This document shows, piece after piece, positions 6,762 through 16,429 of a DNA stretch of 64,000 bases. The notes under the pieces were generated by a model. The model searched no databases. It was not told where the DNA came from and worked only from the letters and a program-made list of their open reading frames with translations. The DNA is taken from positions 1-64,000 of the forward strand of contig NZ_QKYN01000037.1 in NCBI RefSeq assembly GCF_003258295.1. The letters are read 5' to 3'. Numbering within the stretch: the first letter of the stretch is position 1; each line of letters opens with the position of its first letter. The stretch is from Streptacidiphilus pinicola. GTDB lineage: Bacteria > Actinomycetota > Actinomycetes > Streptomycetales > Streptomycetaceae. The translations under genes were made by a program, and so were the position numbers.

Positions 6762-8933
6762 ATGACCGGAATCGACCAGAGCGAGCCCGGCGAATCGCCC
6801 CGCCGGCGGCCGCAGGGTCGGCTGCCGCACGGACCCCGCAGGCGCCTGGTGCCGCTCGTCGCCGCATTGATTCTGCTCGCCGCGGCCACAGGCATCGGCG
6901 TGGCGATCACGCAATGGACGCACACCGCCCCCGGGCCCTCCAGGGCACCGGCCGTCCGGGAGATCAGGGGACTGCACGCGATCGCGACCGCCGACGCGTC
7001 CGGCTACGCACTGTTCACCACAGCCGGAACCGTCCGGTTCCTGCCCGGCGTCGACCTCGGTGCCACCATCCCGGGGCACCAACCCGGCGAACTCGCCATC
7101 ACCGTCGCCGACTACACCAGATGGTTCGACCAGATGGGCCGGCTCGGGATCCACGCCGTGCGGATCTACACCATCCACCCTCCCGACTTCTATCGCGCAC
7201 TGCGGGGCTACGACACCGCCCACCCCACCGACCCGATCTACCTGGTCCAGGGCGTCTACCTGCCCAACGACGTCTACCTCCAGAAGCAGAACCTCTACGA
7301 TCCGCAGGCCACGGAGACGTTCCGTCAGGAGCTGCGTGACGCCGTCTCAGCCGTCAGCGGGAAGCTGATCCGCCCGCCACGGCCCGGGTTCGCGAGCGGG
7401 ACCTGGACCGCCGATCTGTCACGATGGACGGCCGGCTGGGTCATCGGCGTCGAGTGGGACCCCTACGCCACTGCCGCCACCGACCGGGCCAATCCCCACG
7501 CGCCCGCCGTCCACGGGCGCTATTTCGCCAGCACTCCGGACGCCACACCGACCGAACGCTGGATCGCCGCCCGCATGGACGACACCGCCTCAGCCGAAGC
7601 GGCCGAGGGATGGACCGCACCACTGGCCTTCGCCAACTGGCCCACCACCGACCCGCTGCGCCACCTCAACGAACCCAACCCGCAGGAGGACATGGTCGGT
7701 GTGGACGCCTCCCACGTGCTCCCGACCCGCAACTGGCCCGGGGGCACCTTCGCGAGCTTCCACGTCTACCCGTACTACCCGGACTTCCTGCAGTACCAGC
7801 CGAGCCTGCAGACCTACCTCCGGGCCGGGCGCGTGGACCCCTACGCCGGCTACCTGCACGACCTGCTCGCGCACTTCAAAGGCGTGATGCCCGTGATGAT
7901 CACCGAGTTCGGCGTGCCGTCGTCACTGGGGTCGGCCCACAACGCGCCACTCGGCCGGACGCAGGGCGAGCACAGCGAGCAGGACTCCATGCGGACCGAC
8001 GCGCAGTTGCTGCTCATGATGCGCCAACTCGGCATGGCGGGAGCGTTCGTCTTCGAGTGGACCGACGAGTGGTACAAGAAGACCTGGAACACCCAGCTCC
8101 ACCAGATCCCACTGGACCGGCTGCAACTGTGGCACGACACCTTCACCAACGAGCAGTACTTCGGCGTCCTCGCCACCGACCCGGTCCCCTTCGGCCCTCC
8201 CCAGACCATCTACCGGAACCCCGGCGCGACGACCGTCCAACAGGTCACCGCCACCCTGGACGCGTCCTTCATCCACCTCGCCGTCACCTTCGCCCGCCCG
8301 CCCAGCACAGGCATCACGCTCGGTCTGGACACCGTCCCCACCCGCGCCACCACACCACCCCCCGGCTCCACCGACCGGCACGCCGCCTACGCGGTCGTCC
8401 TCGACCCGCTCCATCACACCGGCCAGACCTGGGTACGCGACGAACTCGACCCCGACCAGGTCGACTACGCACCCATCCCGGACGACGCCCGCCCCGCGGC
8501 GCAGGACGGCTGGCGCCCCCTCGAACTCGTCACCGACCGGCCCTGGACCCTGCCGCTGACGCACGTGAGCACCCGCATGCAGTTCGACAACGTCGGCCTG
8601 CTCCGCTATGGAGACTGGGCACCTGACGCCCCGAACTACGACAGCCTCGCCCTGTGGCACCTGACCGGCGCCGAGCTCGATCTGCGCATCCCCTGGGCCA
8701 TGGCCGGGATCAGCGACCCCTCCTCACACCAGGCACTCGTCCCCCGGGGCATGAACCAGGCCACCAGCCGCACCGTCTCGGACATCAGCCTCACCGTCAC
8801 CGACGACGCCCCCACCGCACAGCAGGCCGGCGCCCTCCGCTGGTCCGACTGGCAGACCGTCCAGTACACCGAGCGCACCAAACCCGCGGCAGCGGCACTC
8901 CACGACGCCTTCACCGCGGTCAGCACACCCTGA
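6762..8933 (+). CDS. membrane-anchored clan-A glycoside hydrolase-like protein
   Basis: This 723-residue protein has a basic N-terminus and one membrane helix (LVPLVAALILLAAATGIGVAI, about residues 30-50), giving an extracytoplasmic catalytic part. A TIM-barrel glycosidase pattern is suggested by GVEWDPYA, the strand VMPVMITEFGVPSSLG ending in Glu, and AFVFEWTDEWYKKTWN with a second Glu. Paired Glu residues at the ends of barrel strands are typical of retaining GH-A enzymes. The C-terminal ~230 residues form a beta-rich domain. The exact GH family and substrate are unknown. ATG 6762 precedes the basic/TM region; the frame extends upstream without protein-like sequence. It may process a surface polysaccharide. 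Confidence 0.65.
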   Translation: MTGIDQSEPGESPRRRPQGRLPHGPRRRLVPLVAALILLAAATGIGVAITQWTHTAPGPSRAPAVREIRGLHAIATADASGYALFTTAGTVRFLPGVDLGATIPGHQPGELAITVADYTRWFDQMGRLGIHAVRIYTIHPPDFYRALRGYDTAHPTDPIYLVQGVYLPNDVYLQKQNLYDPQATETFRQELRDAVSAVSGKLIRPPRPGFASGTWTADLSRWTAGWVIGVEWDPYATAATDRANPHAPAVHGRYFASTPDATPTERWIAARMDDTASAEAAEGWTAPLAFANWPTTDPLRHLNEPNPQEDMVGVDASHVLPTRNWPGGTFASFHVYPYYPDFLQYQPSLQTYLRAGRVDPYAGYLHDLLAHFKGVMPVMITEFGVPSSLGSAHNAPLGRTQGEHSEQDSMRTDAQLLLMMRQLGMAGAFVFEWTDEWYKKTWNTQLHQIPLDRLQLWHDTFTNEQYFGVLATDPVPFGPPQTIYRNPGATTVQQVTATLDASFIHLAVTFARPPSTGITLGLDTVPTRATTPPPGSTDRHAAYAVVLDPLHHTGQTWVRDELDPDQVDYAPIPDDARPAAQDGWRPLELVTDRPWTLPLTHVSTRMQFDNVGLLRYGDWAPDAPNYDSLALWHLTGAELDLRIPWAMAGISDPSSHQALVPRGMNQATSRTVSDISLTVTDDAPTAQQAGALRWSDWQTVQYTERTKPAAAALHDAFTAVSTP

Positions 8934-8950
8934 CATCCACACCGGCGCGT

Positions 8951-8968
8951 CCTCGGGTTCCCCCGAGG
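8951..8968. terminator. hairpin after the glycosidase gene
   Basis: CCTCGGG (8951-8957) pairs with CCCGAGG (8962-8968) around a 4-base loop, 17 bases after the glycosidase stop. There is no T-run, as is usual in high-GC actinobacteria. An overlapping GGGGG/CCCCC pairing follows, so this could also be a leader structure for the lipoprotein gene at 9000. Confidence 0.45.
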
Positions 8969-8999
8969 GGGCCGTCCCCCTTGCCAGCATGGAGCACAG

Positions 9000-9572
9000 A
9001 TGACCGGCCGTTCCCTCCGACTCCGTTGTGCCGCGATCACCGCAACCCTTGCGGCCGGGATGACAGGCATCACCACCGGCTGCTCGTCCTCCAGCGGCTC
9101 AGCCGCGTCGAGTTCGGCATCCAGCTCCGCGGTGCCGCCCCGCGTCAGCGCGTCCGGGGGTACCACCGTCGTGCACCTGTACGGCGTCCAGCAGTCGAGT
9201 GGGGTGTACCAGCCGAACGGGAGTGCTGTGGCCGATCCGAGTGCCTCACCGGCGCCGGGCAGCTACCTGGTGGGCACCGACACCGATTACGACGGCGACC
9301 ACACCAGCCACTCGGCCCAGGCGGTGGGCACCGACCACCTGTACTGCCTGATCACAGAGGCCCCGACCACCGGCACCTGCTCCGCCGAGATCGAGTTGGG
9401 CACGGCGATGCTGATCTCCGACGGCTCGACCCAGGACCTCTCGGCCAACGGGGCGATGACCTTCCCGATCACCAACGGCACCGGTCGCTTTGCCGGAGTC
9501 CACGGAACCGTGACGGTCACCGGGGTCACCGGCACCAACAACTCCGACTTCACCATCACATACTCCCGTTGA
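9000..9572 (+). CDS. lipoprotein with dirigent/allene-oxide-cyclase-barrel-like domain
   Basis: This 190-residue secreted protein has a lipobox (MTGITTGC, Cys at residue 28) and a Ser/Ala-rich linker to about residue 45. The mature domain is all-beta, with a C-terminal block (ITNGTGRFAGVHGTVTVTGV...NSDFTITYS) resembling dirigent/AOC-type eight-stranded barrels, where a GTGxFxGxxGxxxxxG motif is common. No enzymatic residues can be assigned. GGAG lies a few bases before ATG 9000. It follows the glycosidase on the same strand after a hairpin, so co-transcription is possible but not assured. Confidence 0.6.
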   Translation: MTGRSLRLRCAAITATLAAGMTGITTGCSSSSGSAASSSASSSAVPPRVSASGGTTVVHLYGVQQSSGVYQPNGSAVADPSASPAPGSYLVGTDTDYDGDHTSHSAQAVGTDHLYCLITEAPTTGTCSAEIELGTAMLISDGSTQDLSANGAMTFPITNGTGRFAGVHGTVTVTGVTGTNNSDFTITYSR

Positions 9573-9595
9573 CTGAACCTGGCGGGCAGCCCCGA

Positions 9596-10147
9596 TCACG
9601 GGTGATCGCGCAACCCCTGCTCGATCTGCACCCAGATCGCCTCCAGATCCATGTCGCCGGCGGCCGCGAGCGCCCATGCCTGCCACGCGGTGACCTCGCC
9701 GAGCCTCAAGACCACCTCGAACAGCGCCTCCTGGTCATCCGCCAGCAGCTTCTCCAGGACCTGCGCACCGAAGGTGCCGTCCAGAAGGTGATCCAGCACT
9801 TTGGCGACGTGTGCACCGTTCCTCCCGGAGCCGCACTGCGCCGCCAGTTGACGAGCCAGCTCCCGGGGGTCGCCGGCATCCGTCTGGGACGCCAGCGCCG
9901 GGACCAGCCAGCTCAGCACGAGCACCACTCCGGCCGTCAGGTGAGCGATGCCGTCGAACGTCCCCGCGTCGGCATCCCGGTACAGGACCTCCGCGAGGAT
10001 CCGTCCGGCCGCGTAGTCCTTGAGGTCACTATCCCGACACGAGGCCGGATACAGCGAGGCACGCAGCAGCGGCACCACGCGACCGGCCGCGGCCGCACGG
10101 GTGGCCCCCACCCGGGGTGCGAGTTGCAGCGCCAGGGAGTCGGTCAT
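9596..10147 (-). CDS. hypothetical protein, helical
   Basis: From ATG 10147 (GGAG 4 bases upstream) the product is 183 residues; an earlier in-frame start at 10177 lacks a ribosome site. The sequence is Ala/Leu-rich and mostly helical, with a hydrophobic middle (LTAGVVLVLSWLVPALAS) and a charged C-terminus (LGEVTAWQAWALAAAGDMDLEAIW). I do not recognise the family and see no HTH, Walker or metal motif. It converges with the lipoprotein gene, with only 23 bases between the stops, and lies downstream of the APH-like gene on its strand. Confidence 0.5.
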   Translation of the reverse strand: MTDSLALQLAPRVGATRAAAAGRVVPLLRASLYPASCRDSDLKDYAAGRILAEVLYRDADAGTFDGIAHLTAGVVLVLSWLVPALASQTDAGDPRELARQLAAQCGSGRNGAHVAKVLDHLLDGTFGAQVLEKLLADDQEALFEVVLRLGEVTAWQAWALAAAGDMDLEAIWVQIEQGLRDHP

Positions 10148-10245
10148 GCGCTCCAGTGTGGGGGCGGTGCGCGCCACACGCCCGGGTTTGCAGGAAGTTC
10201 CCCAGGCCGCTCACTGAACGGCCAGTGCGGTCGACGTGCACAGCC

Positions 10246-11214
10246 TCACCAACCGGTGCGGTGCCGGAGCCAGGCACGCCCGATCTCGGCCATCTGCCGC
10301 TGGTAGGGGCGCAGGCGTGGGGCCCGGGATGGAGCCGGGAGCCGCCAGGAGTTCTCCCAGTAGCCGGTGAGGGCGATGGCGAAGAAGGTGATGGCCTCGG
10401 GGGGAGCGTCTGCCCAGGCGGCGACGTTGCTACTCATGAGCGCCTCGGCCTCTTCGGGGGTGTGCCCGGCCTGGATGAGGTGGGGCAGGAACAACGCCGG
10501 ATCGATCCACGCGGCGCCCCGGTGCAGATAGGCCCAGTCGACGACGACGTCGGTCCCGCTCTGGCCGAGGAGCATGGTGTCCGGCCCCAGGTCGGCATGG
10601 AGCAGGATGGTGCCGTCCGCGTAGGGCAGCCAGAAGCGCTCAGTGGCGGCAAGCCGGTCGAGGTTGCGCGTGGCCCAGGGATCGAGGGCGGCAGCCGTCT
10701 CCGCGAACTGCCGCCATCCGCGGAATTCCTCGCCCAAGACCGTGATGAAGCCGGGCGCTTCCGGGACCGGTGCCGGCGTGACCGCGGCGGTGAGGCGGTC
10801 CAGGAGTCCGAGGGCGCGGGCGAGGTCGGGAGAGCCAGGGGTGAGGTCCGGGTGCCGAGCTCCGGCGATGCCCTCGAAGGCCATCAGCCACCAGCCGGAC
10901 GTCCGCCATGCGTGGCGCAGTCGTGGAACCGGCACCCCGGCGGGCACCAGCAGTTGGTTGATCGCACTCTCCTGCCGGTAGCGCTGGTACAGGACGTGCT
11001 CAGTGGGGATGCCCTTGAGGAACAGCCGGGCGCCGGTGGCGAAACGCAGGCGGGCGGCGAGGCCCGCGAAGCGTGCGCCGGCAAGTGTGTGGACCTCGAC
11101 GACCGGGGCTCCCGCCAGTGACTCCACCTCCGCACGGACCTTGGCGGGAAGCAGGAACCAGTCGGTTCCCGCGTCGGCGTCCGCCAGGTTGTTGACGACG
11201 TTCTCGTCGGCCAC
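10246..11214 (-). CDS. aminoglycoside-phosphotransferase-like kinase
   Basis: This 322-residue kinase-fold protein carries the APH/choline-kinase catalytic blocks. LLHADLGPDTMLLGQSG is the Brenner-type HxDxxxxN-like loop, with Asp in HAD, although the usual Asn reads as Met/Asp-Thr-Met here. VVVDWAYLHRGAAWID is the DFG-equivalent metal-binding Asp. An N-lobe with ARLFLKG supplies the probable ATP-anchoring Lys. Many such proteins phosphorylate small hydroxylated molecules rather than antibiotics. The substrate is unknown. The altered Brenner loop makes activity less certain. Confidence 0.75.
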   Translation of the reverse strand: MADENVVNNLADADAGTDWFLLPAKVRAEVESLAGAPVVEVHTLAGARFAGLAARLRFATGARLFLKGIPTEHVLYQRYRQESAINQLLVPAGVPVPRLRHAWRTSGWWLMAFEGIAGARHPDLTPGSPDLARALGLLDRLTAAVTPAPVPEAPGFITVLGEEFRGWRQFAETAAALDPWATRNLDRLAATERFWLPYADGTILLHADLGPDTMLLGQSGTDVVVDWAYLHRGAAWIDPALFLPHLIQAGHTPEEAEALMSSNVAAWADAPPEAITFFAIALTGYWENSWRLPAPSRAPRLRPYQRQMAEIGRAWLRHRTGW

Positions 11215-11506
11215 CAGTCCCCTCCAGCCATTGGGATGTTGGAGATCTTAGAGCCCAAGCCTCGACAAATTCTTCACAATTGGGGATCTGCATGCGGTCT
11301 GCTTCGACGGAGAAAGGTATAGACCTCCTGCTCAGTGAGGCTGCGGCGGCGCCCGAAGCCGGAAAGGCGGGTCTCCACACATCGCACACATATGAGATGG
11401 TCGGCCGCTGCCGCAGCGGCCTTGGGCGCACGGCTTCCCACCGCCGAGCGTAGAGCGCCATCCGTCAGGCCGACAGGACTGTCGTCACGTCAAGGCCCGG
11501 ACGTGC

Positions 11507-11541
11507 CAGGCCCCGCATCCGTCCGGGATGCGGGGCCTGGG
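11507..11541. terminator. strong hairpin downstream of the DUF11 gene
   Basis: CCAGGCCCCGCATCC (11507-11521) pairs perfectly with GGATGCGGGGCCTGG (11527-11541) around a 5-base loop. It lies 37 bases beyond the stop of the minus-strand gene ending at 11578 and probably ends its transcript. The remaining bases between 11215 and 11577 hold the promoter region of the APH-like gene; no clear promoter boxes are seen. Confidence 0.75.
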
Positions 11542-11577
11542 TCTCATGCCACGTCGGGTGTCACCCGCGCGCCGGCA

Positions 11578-12501
11578 CTAGCAGTGCCGGTGCCGGGACT
11601 TGACGATGACGGTCTTGTGGATGTGGAACTTGGTGTCCACCTTGGTTCCGACCTTCGTCGCCTGGGCCTGGAGTTGGCCTTCGTGCTGGCCCTGGCCCTG
11701 GTGCTGGCCCTGACCCTGGCCCTGACCCTGGCCCTGGTGCTGGCCCTGGTGAGCAGTGGCGTGCGCCGAGGTGTGGTTCAGGTTCAGCGCGGTGCTGTTG
11801 TTGTCGTTGTGGCTGTTGTTGCGGTTGTCGATCTTGATGTTGACTCCACCCTTGCCGGAGCCCGGGTCCTCGTCGCCGGAGAGGATCCGGGTCGGGTCCG
11901 ACGCCGAAGCGACGGGCACGAGGCCCTCACCGAAGTCGAAGGACAGCGCGGCCGTGTTGGTGACGAACTCCGGCGCGTCGTCCGCCACGTTCACGGTCAG
12001 GTAGATCGTCGGGAACTCGGTGGCCGAGTCCAGGGACCCGCCCCGCTCGCACGTCAGCGTGGCCAGCTGGCAGTCCCAGCCGACACCGCTCATCGAGGTG
12101 GCGGTCATCGACGCAGGCAGGTAGTCGGTGACCAGGAAGCCCCCGGTGGCGTCCAGGCCGGAGTTGCCCACCGTGATCATGTAGGTGGCGTTGTGCTGGC
12201 CCTGCTTGAACGGCCCGATGTGGGACTTGGCGATGGACAGGCCCAGCCCGGGGATCACGGGCTGCTTCGGGGCCGGCTTGGCCCGGCCGGCCGGACGTCC
12301 TGCGCGAGTGGGTCGCGGCTGAGACTTCTCGACCGCGCCGAGGACGTGCGCGAGCGGCCGCTCATGGCCGGGCGAGAGGGCGACGTTGACTCCCTCCGAG
12401 GCTCCGAGGCCGGGCCCCTGGCCCAGCGCCGAGGCCGGCGCGCTCATTCCGAGGACTCCAACGCCCGCTGCCACCACTGCCGCTATGCACGAACTGCGCA
12501 T
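11578..12501 (-). CDS. secreted DUF11-type protein with Gln-Gly/His repeats
   Basis: The 307-residue product starts at ATG 12501 with GGAGGG 7 bases upstream; 9 upstream codons of the open frame are discarded. A signal peptide (CIAAVVAAGVGVLGMSAPASA) leads to a linker. A DUF11/isopeptide-like beta domain follows at about residues 85-190: TYMITVGNSGLDATGGFLVT, then NTAALSF. An Asn/His-rich stretch follows, then a low-complexity Gln-Gly-Gln-His run (about residues 245-275), then a basic, His-rich end (HIHKTVIVKSRHRHC). No sorting signal or TM is seen. It is likely an extracellular adhesin or wall-associated protein. Confidence 0.65.
   Translation of the reverse strand: MRSSCIAAVVAAGVGVLGMSAPASALGQGPGLGASEGVNVALSPGHERPLAHVLGAVEKSQPRPTRAGRPAGRAKPAPKQPVIPGLGLSIAKSHIGPFKQGQHNATYMITVGNSGLDATGGFLVTDYLPASMTATSMSGVGWDCQLATLTCERGGSLDSATEFPTIYLTVNVADDAPEFVTNTAALSFDFGEGLVPVASASDPTRILSGDEDPGSGKGGVNIKIDNRNNSHNDNNSTALNLNHTSAHATAHQGQHQGQGQGQGQGQHQGQGQHEGQLQAQATKVGTKVDTKFHIHKTVIVKSRHRHC
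11675..11755 (-). repeat. short tandem repeats encoding Gln-Gly / Gln-His
   Basis: CCTGGCCCTGG-type hexanucleotide units (seen on the plus strand as ctggcc/ctgacc/ctggtg) repeat about a dozen times. They encode the GQGQGQGQHQGQ tract of the secreted protein. Such tracts can vary in copy number by slippage. Confidence 0.75.
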
Positions 12502-13262
12502 GCAAATCCCTCCTTCTTCTCCGAGCACAGCCGCGCAGGCTCGTCGCTCTACGCAATCAGTTAGCTACGCTCCGTTGCGAGCGAGCATATGGTGATCACC
12601 GCCGGTTTTCCCGCCGCGCATCCGGTCGTCCTGACCGAGGCGCCGCGTGGGCGGCTCGTCCCTCCGGCATAAGCGGTCGTCGCGGGGCGCCGACTCGGCC
12701 ACCGAACAGGGGCCTTTCGACGACGTGCGGGAGCCACCTCGCCAAGCGCGGTGGCATCCTGGCCGGCGCTTCTGGAAGCCGAACGCGACACAGCATCTTT
12801 GTCCTTTTGCCGCACGTGAGTTGGAACCCGGCCGGTCGGACGCGACTCGGGATTCGCGGGTGCGCCGCGGGACCCGTGCGGGAGCCTGGGGAGCACTCCT
12901 CACTCACCGGTTCGCGCGGACGCCGCAAGAAGGGCGGCCGCCGGTTCCACCGACCTACCGGAGCGCGAAATCCAGGTCGGCATCCGGGCGACGGCGCTCG
13001 GCGAATACGGCCACCGCGTGCTCACGACTCCCCAGTTGATTGATCCCTGGTCAGAACCGCTCCGCCCCGTGGCGATGTCAGCAAGTGCAGGTCAAAGGCG
13101 GCGGGTATAGCGTGGTGACGGGCCGATCTGTGGACCGCGAAGGAGGCTTGGGACAGGTTACGGAAGTCGCGTACCCGTCTGCATGCGGCTGCGCCGGCCC
13201 CCGCCACGCCGCGACGTTCTCGTCGGCCTCTGGCCTGCCGAAGGGGCCGGGGAGGTGCGGTC
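12502..13262. other. 761-base stretch without a convincing gene
   Basis: Several overlapping open frames occur on both strands but are Arg/Pro-rich and look like shadows of GC-rich DNA. The plus frame from 12946 to about 13110 reads more like real protein (LPEREIQVGIRATALGEYGH) but has no start or family match, so it may be the tail of a decayed gene. The right end must hold the promoter of the GGDEF/EAL gene; a GGGGAGG ribosome site precedes GTG 13263. Confidence 0.5.
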
Positions 13263-16200
13263 GTGAGATCTCAACGGCGATCACATCCTTATCTGCTGAC
13301 CGGCTTCGGCCTGTGGGCGGCTCTCCTCATCTGCCTCTACTACGCGTTCTCCAGCCAGCGGCTGATATTCGTGGCCATCGGCCTGAGCGGCGTGTCCGCC
13401 ATTCTGTTGGGCGTCGCCGTCAACCGGCCGGCCGGCCGCTTGCCGTGGCTGCTTCTCGCCGCCGCGAATCTCAGCTTCGCGGCCGGGGAGTTCGCCCAGA
13501 TCGTGCTCATCCAGTTCCTGCACGAGAACCCGTTCCCCTCGACGGCGGACGCCTTCTACCTGGCCACCTACGTCCTGTACGCGGCAGGGCTGCTCGGCTT
13601 CGTCCGGTGGCGTTCGGCCCGGCGGGACCGCGCCAGCTTCGTCGACGCGCTGACGCTGACCGTCGGCCTGGCCCTGCTCTGCTGGATCTATGTGATCGTT
13701 CCCTACGCGCACACCGCCGGACTGACGTGGCTCCAGAAGGCCATCACCATCGCCTATCCACTGGGGGACATCCTGGTACTGGCGGTGCTGCTGCGTCTGC
13801 TGGCTCCGCGCGGCGGCAAGAGCGTCTCCGTGGTGCTGCTCACCGTAGGTACCCTGGGCCTGCTCGCCTCCGACATCGCTTACGCGCTGATCCAGCTGTA
13901 CGGCACGTGGCGGACCGGCACCGTGGTCGATCTGGGCTGGGCCGTCTTCTACACCGCCTGGGGCGCAGCCGCCCTGCACCCGTCGATGGTGACGCTGACG
14001 CAGCCCGTCGCGGTGAAGCCGGAGACTGGCCGGGGGCGACTGGGTCTGCTCACCCTCGCCTCTTTGATCGCGCCCGGCATGCTGCTGCTGGCCGCCGCCC
14101 GCGGCGACACCAGGAACGCCGGCGTGATCGGAGCCTTCTCCGCCGTCCTGTTCTTCCTCGTGCTCTACCGGCTCTCCGGGGTGGCGGCCACACACCGCCA
14201 GTCGGTGACCCGCGAGCAGGTGCTGCGGGTCGCGGTGGCGGAGCTCGGTCAGGCGACGTCGCCTTCCGATGTCGCCACGGCCGTCCACGCCGCCACGATC
14301 GCCCTGCTCAGCGGTTCCGGCCAGGAGGCCGTGTTCACGGCCAGGGATGAGGCCGGCGTCTGGCTGTCCAGGGCGACACGCGTCGAATTCGAGCAGTCGG
14401 CACCTCTGGCGGGCCCGGCATTGTGCGCGCTGGTCGGAGACGGCCGTCCACGCCAGTTGGCCTCCGACCGTCTGCCGGAGCCGCTCGTGGCCCAAGTGCC
14501 GCGTCGGCGAAGCGCGCTGGTCTGCCCGATCGCCTTGCCTGAGGCGGATGCGGAGGATCCCGTCATCGGTGCGCTGGTCGTGGTCGGGGACGAGCGGGAA
14601 CTGCTGGTGCTCCACGACAGTCTGGTGACCCTCACCACCCAGGCCGCGCAGGCCCTGCAACGCATCCTGCTCAGCCACGAGGTCAGCAAGCGCAACAGCG
14701 AGGCGTACTTCAGGACCCTGGTGCAGAACGCGTCGGACGTCGTCCTCATCCTCGACGACGACCGGATCCGGTACGCGAGCCCGTCGGCCGACCAGGTGCT
14801 GGGCTCGCCCACGCTGGCCGGGAGCCGCCTGACCGACCTGGTCCCGCCGCAGGAGAGCCGCGCGGTGGTCCGCGCTCTGGATCAGATGCGGGAGCCGGAG
14901 TTCCAGGGTCGCCGGGTGCACTGGCGCATGCTGCGGGCCGACCAGACCACGATCGAGGTCGAGGTCCGCTGCAGCGATCTGCGGGAGGACCCGACCGTGG
15001 GCGGGCTGGTGCTGACCCTGCGCGATGTGACCGAGCAACGCAAGCTCGAGCGGGAGCTGACCCACCGGGCCTTCCACGACCCGCTGACCGGTCTGGCGAA
15101 CCGGGTGCTGTTCGAGGAGCGCATCTCCCACGCGCTGACGCAGAGCCAGCGCGCCGGGAGGGTGGTCGGCGTTCTCTTCGTCGACGTGGACGACTTCAAG
15201 GTTGTTAACGACGTACAAGGTCACGCGGTCGGCGACGAGCTCCTGGTCGCTCTGTCGCTGCGTCTGTCGACCACCGTCCGTGCCTCCGACACGGCCGCGC
15301 GGATCGGCGGGGACGAGTTCGCCCTGCTCGTCGAGGACCCGATGACCCCCGAGGACGTGGAGACCTTCGCGGACCACGTCCTCGAGGTCTTCGCGGAGCC
15401 CTTCCGGCTCAGCGTGGGGATGGTGAGTGTCTATGCGAGCGTAGGCATCGCGACCACGGAGGACAGCTTCGACGCGGTGGAGCTGCTGGCCCACGCGGAT
15501 CTCGCGCTGTACGAGGCGAAGACGGCCGGCAAGCGCCAGTGGCGCCGCTACCACCCCGCCCTGCAGAGCGGCATGGTGGAGCGGCACGCACTGCAGGAGA
15601 GCCTGGACCGGGCGGAGATCGAGTCGTTCAAGGTCGTCTACCAGGCCATCGTGGAACTCGGCTCGGGGCGGGTCGCCGGGTTCGAGGCGCTGCTTCGCTG
15701 GCCGCACTCCACCCGGGGCATGGTGATGCCGGAGCAGTTCATCCCGCTCGCGGAGGAGAGCGGGCAGATCGTGCCCCTGGGCAGCTGGGTGCTCGTGCAG
15801 GCGTCCAAGGAGGCCGTCGCGTGGCACGCGATGCTCACCGAGCGGAACCCGGGGCCGCCCGGCGTTGCCCTCGGCGCCAAACTGCCGTACGTGAGCGTGA
15901 ACGTCTCGCCGCGGCAGTTCCGGGATCGCAGCTTCTTCGAGGTGATGCAGTGGTCCTTGGACCGCAGCGGCATCGACCCGTCCAGCCTGGTGCTGGAGCT
16001 GACGGAGGGTCTGCTGCTGCGGCGGGACGACCGCGTCCTCAAGGAGATGCGGGCCCTGACCGAGCTGGGCATCCGGATCGCGATCGACGACTTCGGAACG
16101 GGCTACTCGTCGCTGAGCTACCTGCGCGAGTTCCCGATCTCGATCCTCAAGATCGACAAGTCCTTCATCGACGAGCTCGGCCACTCACCCCAGCAGTACG

Positions 16201-16412
16201 CCCTGGTCGAGGGGATCACGCATCTGGCCGACACCCTCGGCATGAAGGTGATCGCCGAGGGCGTGGAGAACACCACGCAGCGGGACCTGCTGATCTCGAT
16301 GGGCTGCCCGCTCGGTCAGGGCTTCCTGTTCTCCCGGCCACTGGACTCCGAGTCGGCACAGTCACTCCTGCTGGCCGAGTCGTCCGGGATCCCGACACAC
16401 GGCACGTTGTGA
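13263..16412 (+). CDS. membrane GGDEF-EAL cyclic-di-GMP protein
   Basis: This 1049-residue protein has about nine hydrophobic helices in residues 1-300 (LLTGFGLWAALLICLYYAF onwards). A GAF-like region follows at about 315-470, then a PAS domain near 480-590 (FRTLVQNASDVVLILDDD). The GGDEF domain has an intact RIGGDEFALL motif near residue 680, and the EAL domain has EALLRW near 807, DDFGTGYSSLSYL, KIDKSFI and AEGVEN. Both catalytic signatures look complete, so it could make and degrade cyclic-di-GMP. GTG 13263 follows GGAGG. It ends 17 bases before the synthetase gene, so the two are probably co-transcribed. The ligand sensed by the N-terminal membrane part is unknown. Confidence 0.95.
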   Translation: MRSQRRSHPYLLTGFGLWAALLICLYYAFSSQRLIFVAIGLSGVSAILLGVAVNRPAGRLPWLLLAAANLSFAAGEFAQIVLIQFLHENPFPSTADAFYLATYVLYAAGLLGFVRWRSARRDRASFVDALTLTVGLALLCWIYVIVPYAHTAGLTWLQKAITIAYPLGDILVLAVLLRLLAPRGGKSVSVVLLTVGTLGLLASDIAYALIQLYGTWRTGTVVDLGWAVFYTAWGAAALHPSMVTLTQPVAVKPETGRGRLGLLTLASLIAPGMLLLAAARGDTRNAGVIGAFSAVLFFLVLYRLSGVAATHRQSVTREQVLRVAVAELGQATSPSDVATAVHAATIALLSGSGQEAVFTARDEAGVWLSRATRVEFEQSAPLAGPALCALVGDGRPRQLASDRLPEPLVAQVPRRRSALVCPIALPEADAEDPVIGALVVVGDERELLVLHDSLVTLTTQAAQALQRILLSHEVSKRNSEAYFRTLVQNASDVVLILDDDRIRYASPSADQVLGSPTLAGSRLTDLVPPQESRAVVRALDQMREPEFQGRRVHWRMLRADQTTIEVEVRCSDLREDPTVGGLVLTLRDVTEQRKLERELTHRAFHDPLTGLANRVLFEERISHALTQSQRAGRVVGVLFVDVDDFKVVNDVQGHAVGDELLVALSLRLSTTVRASDTAARIGGDEFALLVEDPMTPEDVETFADHVLEVFAEPFRLSVGMVSVYASVGIATTEDSFDAVELLAHADLALYEAKTAGKRQWRRYHPALQSGMVERHALQESLDRAEIESFKVVYQAIVELGSGRVAGFEALLRWPHSTRGMVMPEQFIPLAEESGQIVPLGSWVLVQASKEAVAWHAMLTERNPGPPGVALGAKLPYVSVNVSPRQFRDRSFFEVMQWSLDRSGIDPSSLVLELTEGLLLRRDDRVLKEMRALTELGIRIAIDDFGTGYSSLSYLREFPISILKIDKSFIDELGHSPQQYALVEGITHLADTLGMKVIAEGVENTTQRDLLISMGCPLGQGFLFSRPLDSESAQSLLLAESSGIPTHGTL

Positions 16413-16429
16413 CACCTGGAGGTCCCAAG

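Noticed and set aside
12565-13043. Several small genes on both strands
   Set aside because: Arg/Ser/Pro-rich overlapping frames without ribosome sites; one frame near 12946-13110 looks better but has no start or family.
13281-16184. 967-codon open frame on the minus strand
   Set aside because: Antisense of the intact GGDEF/EAL gene; a typical GC-rich shadow frame.
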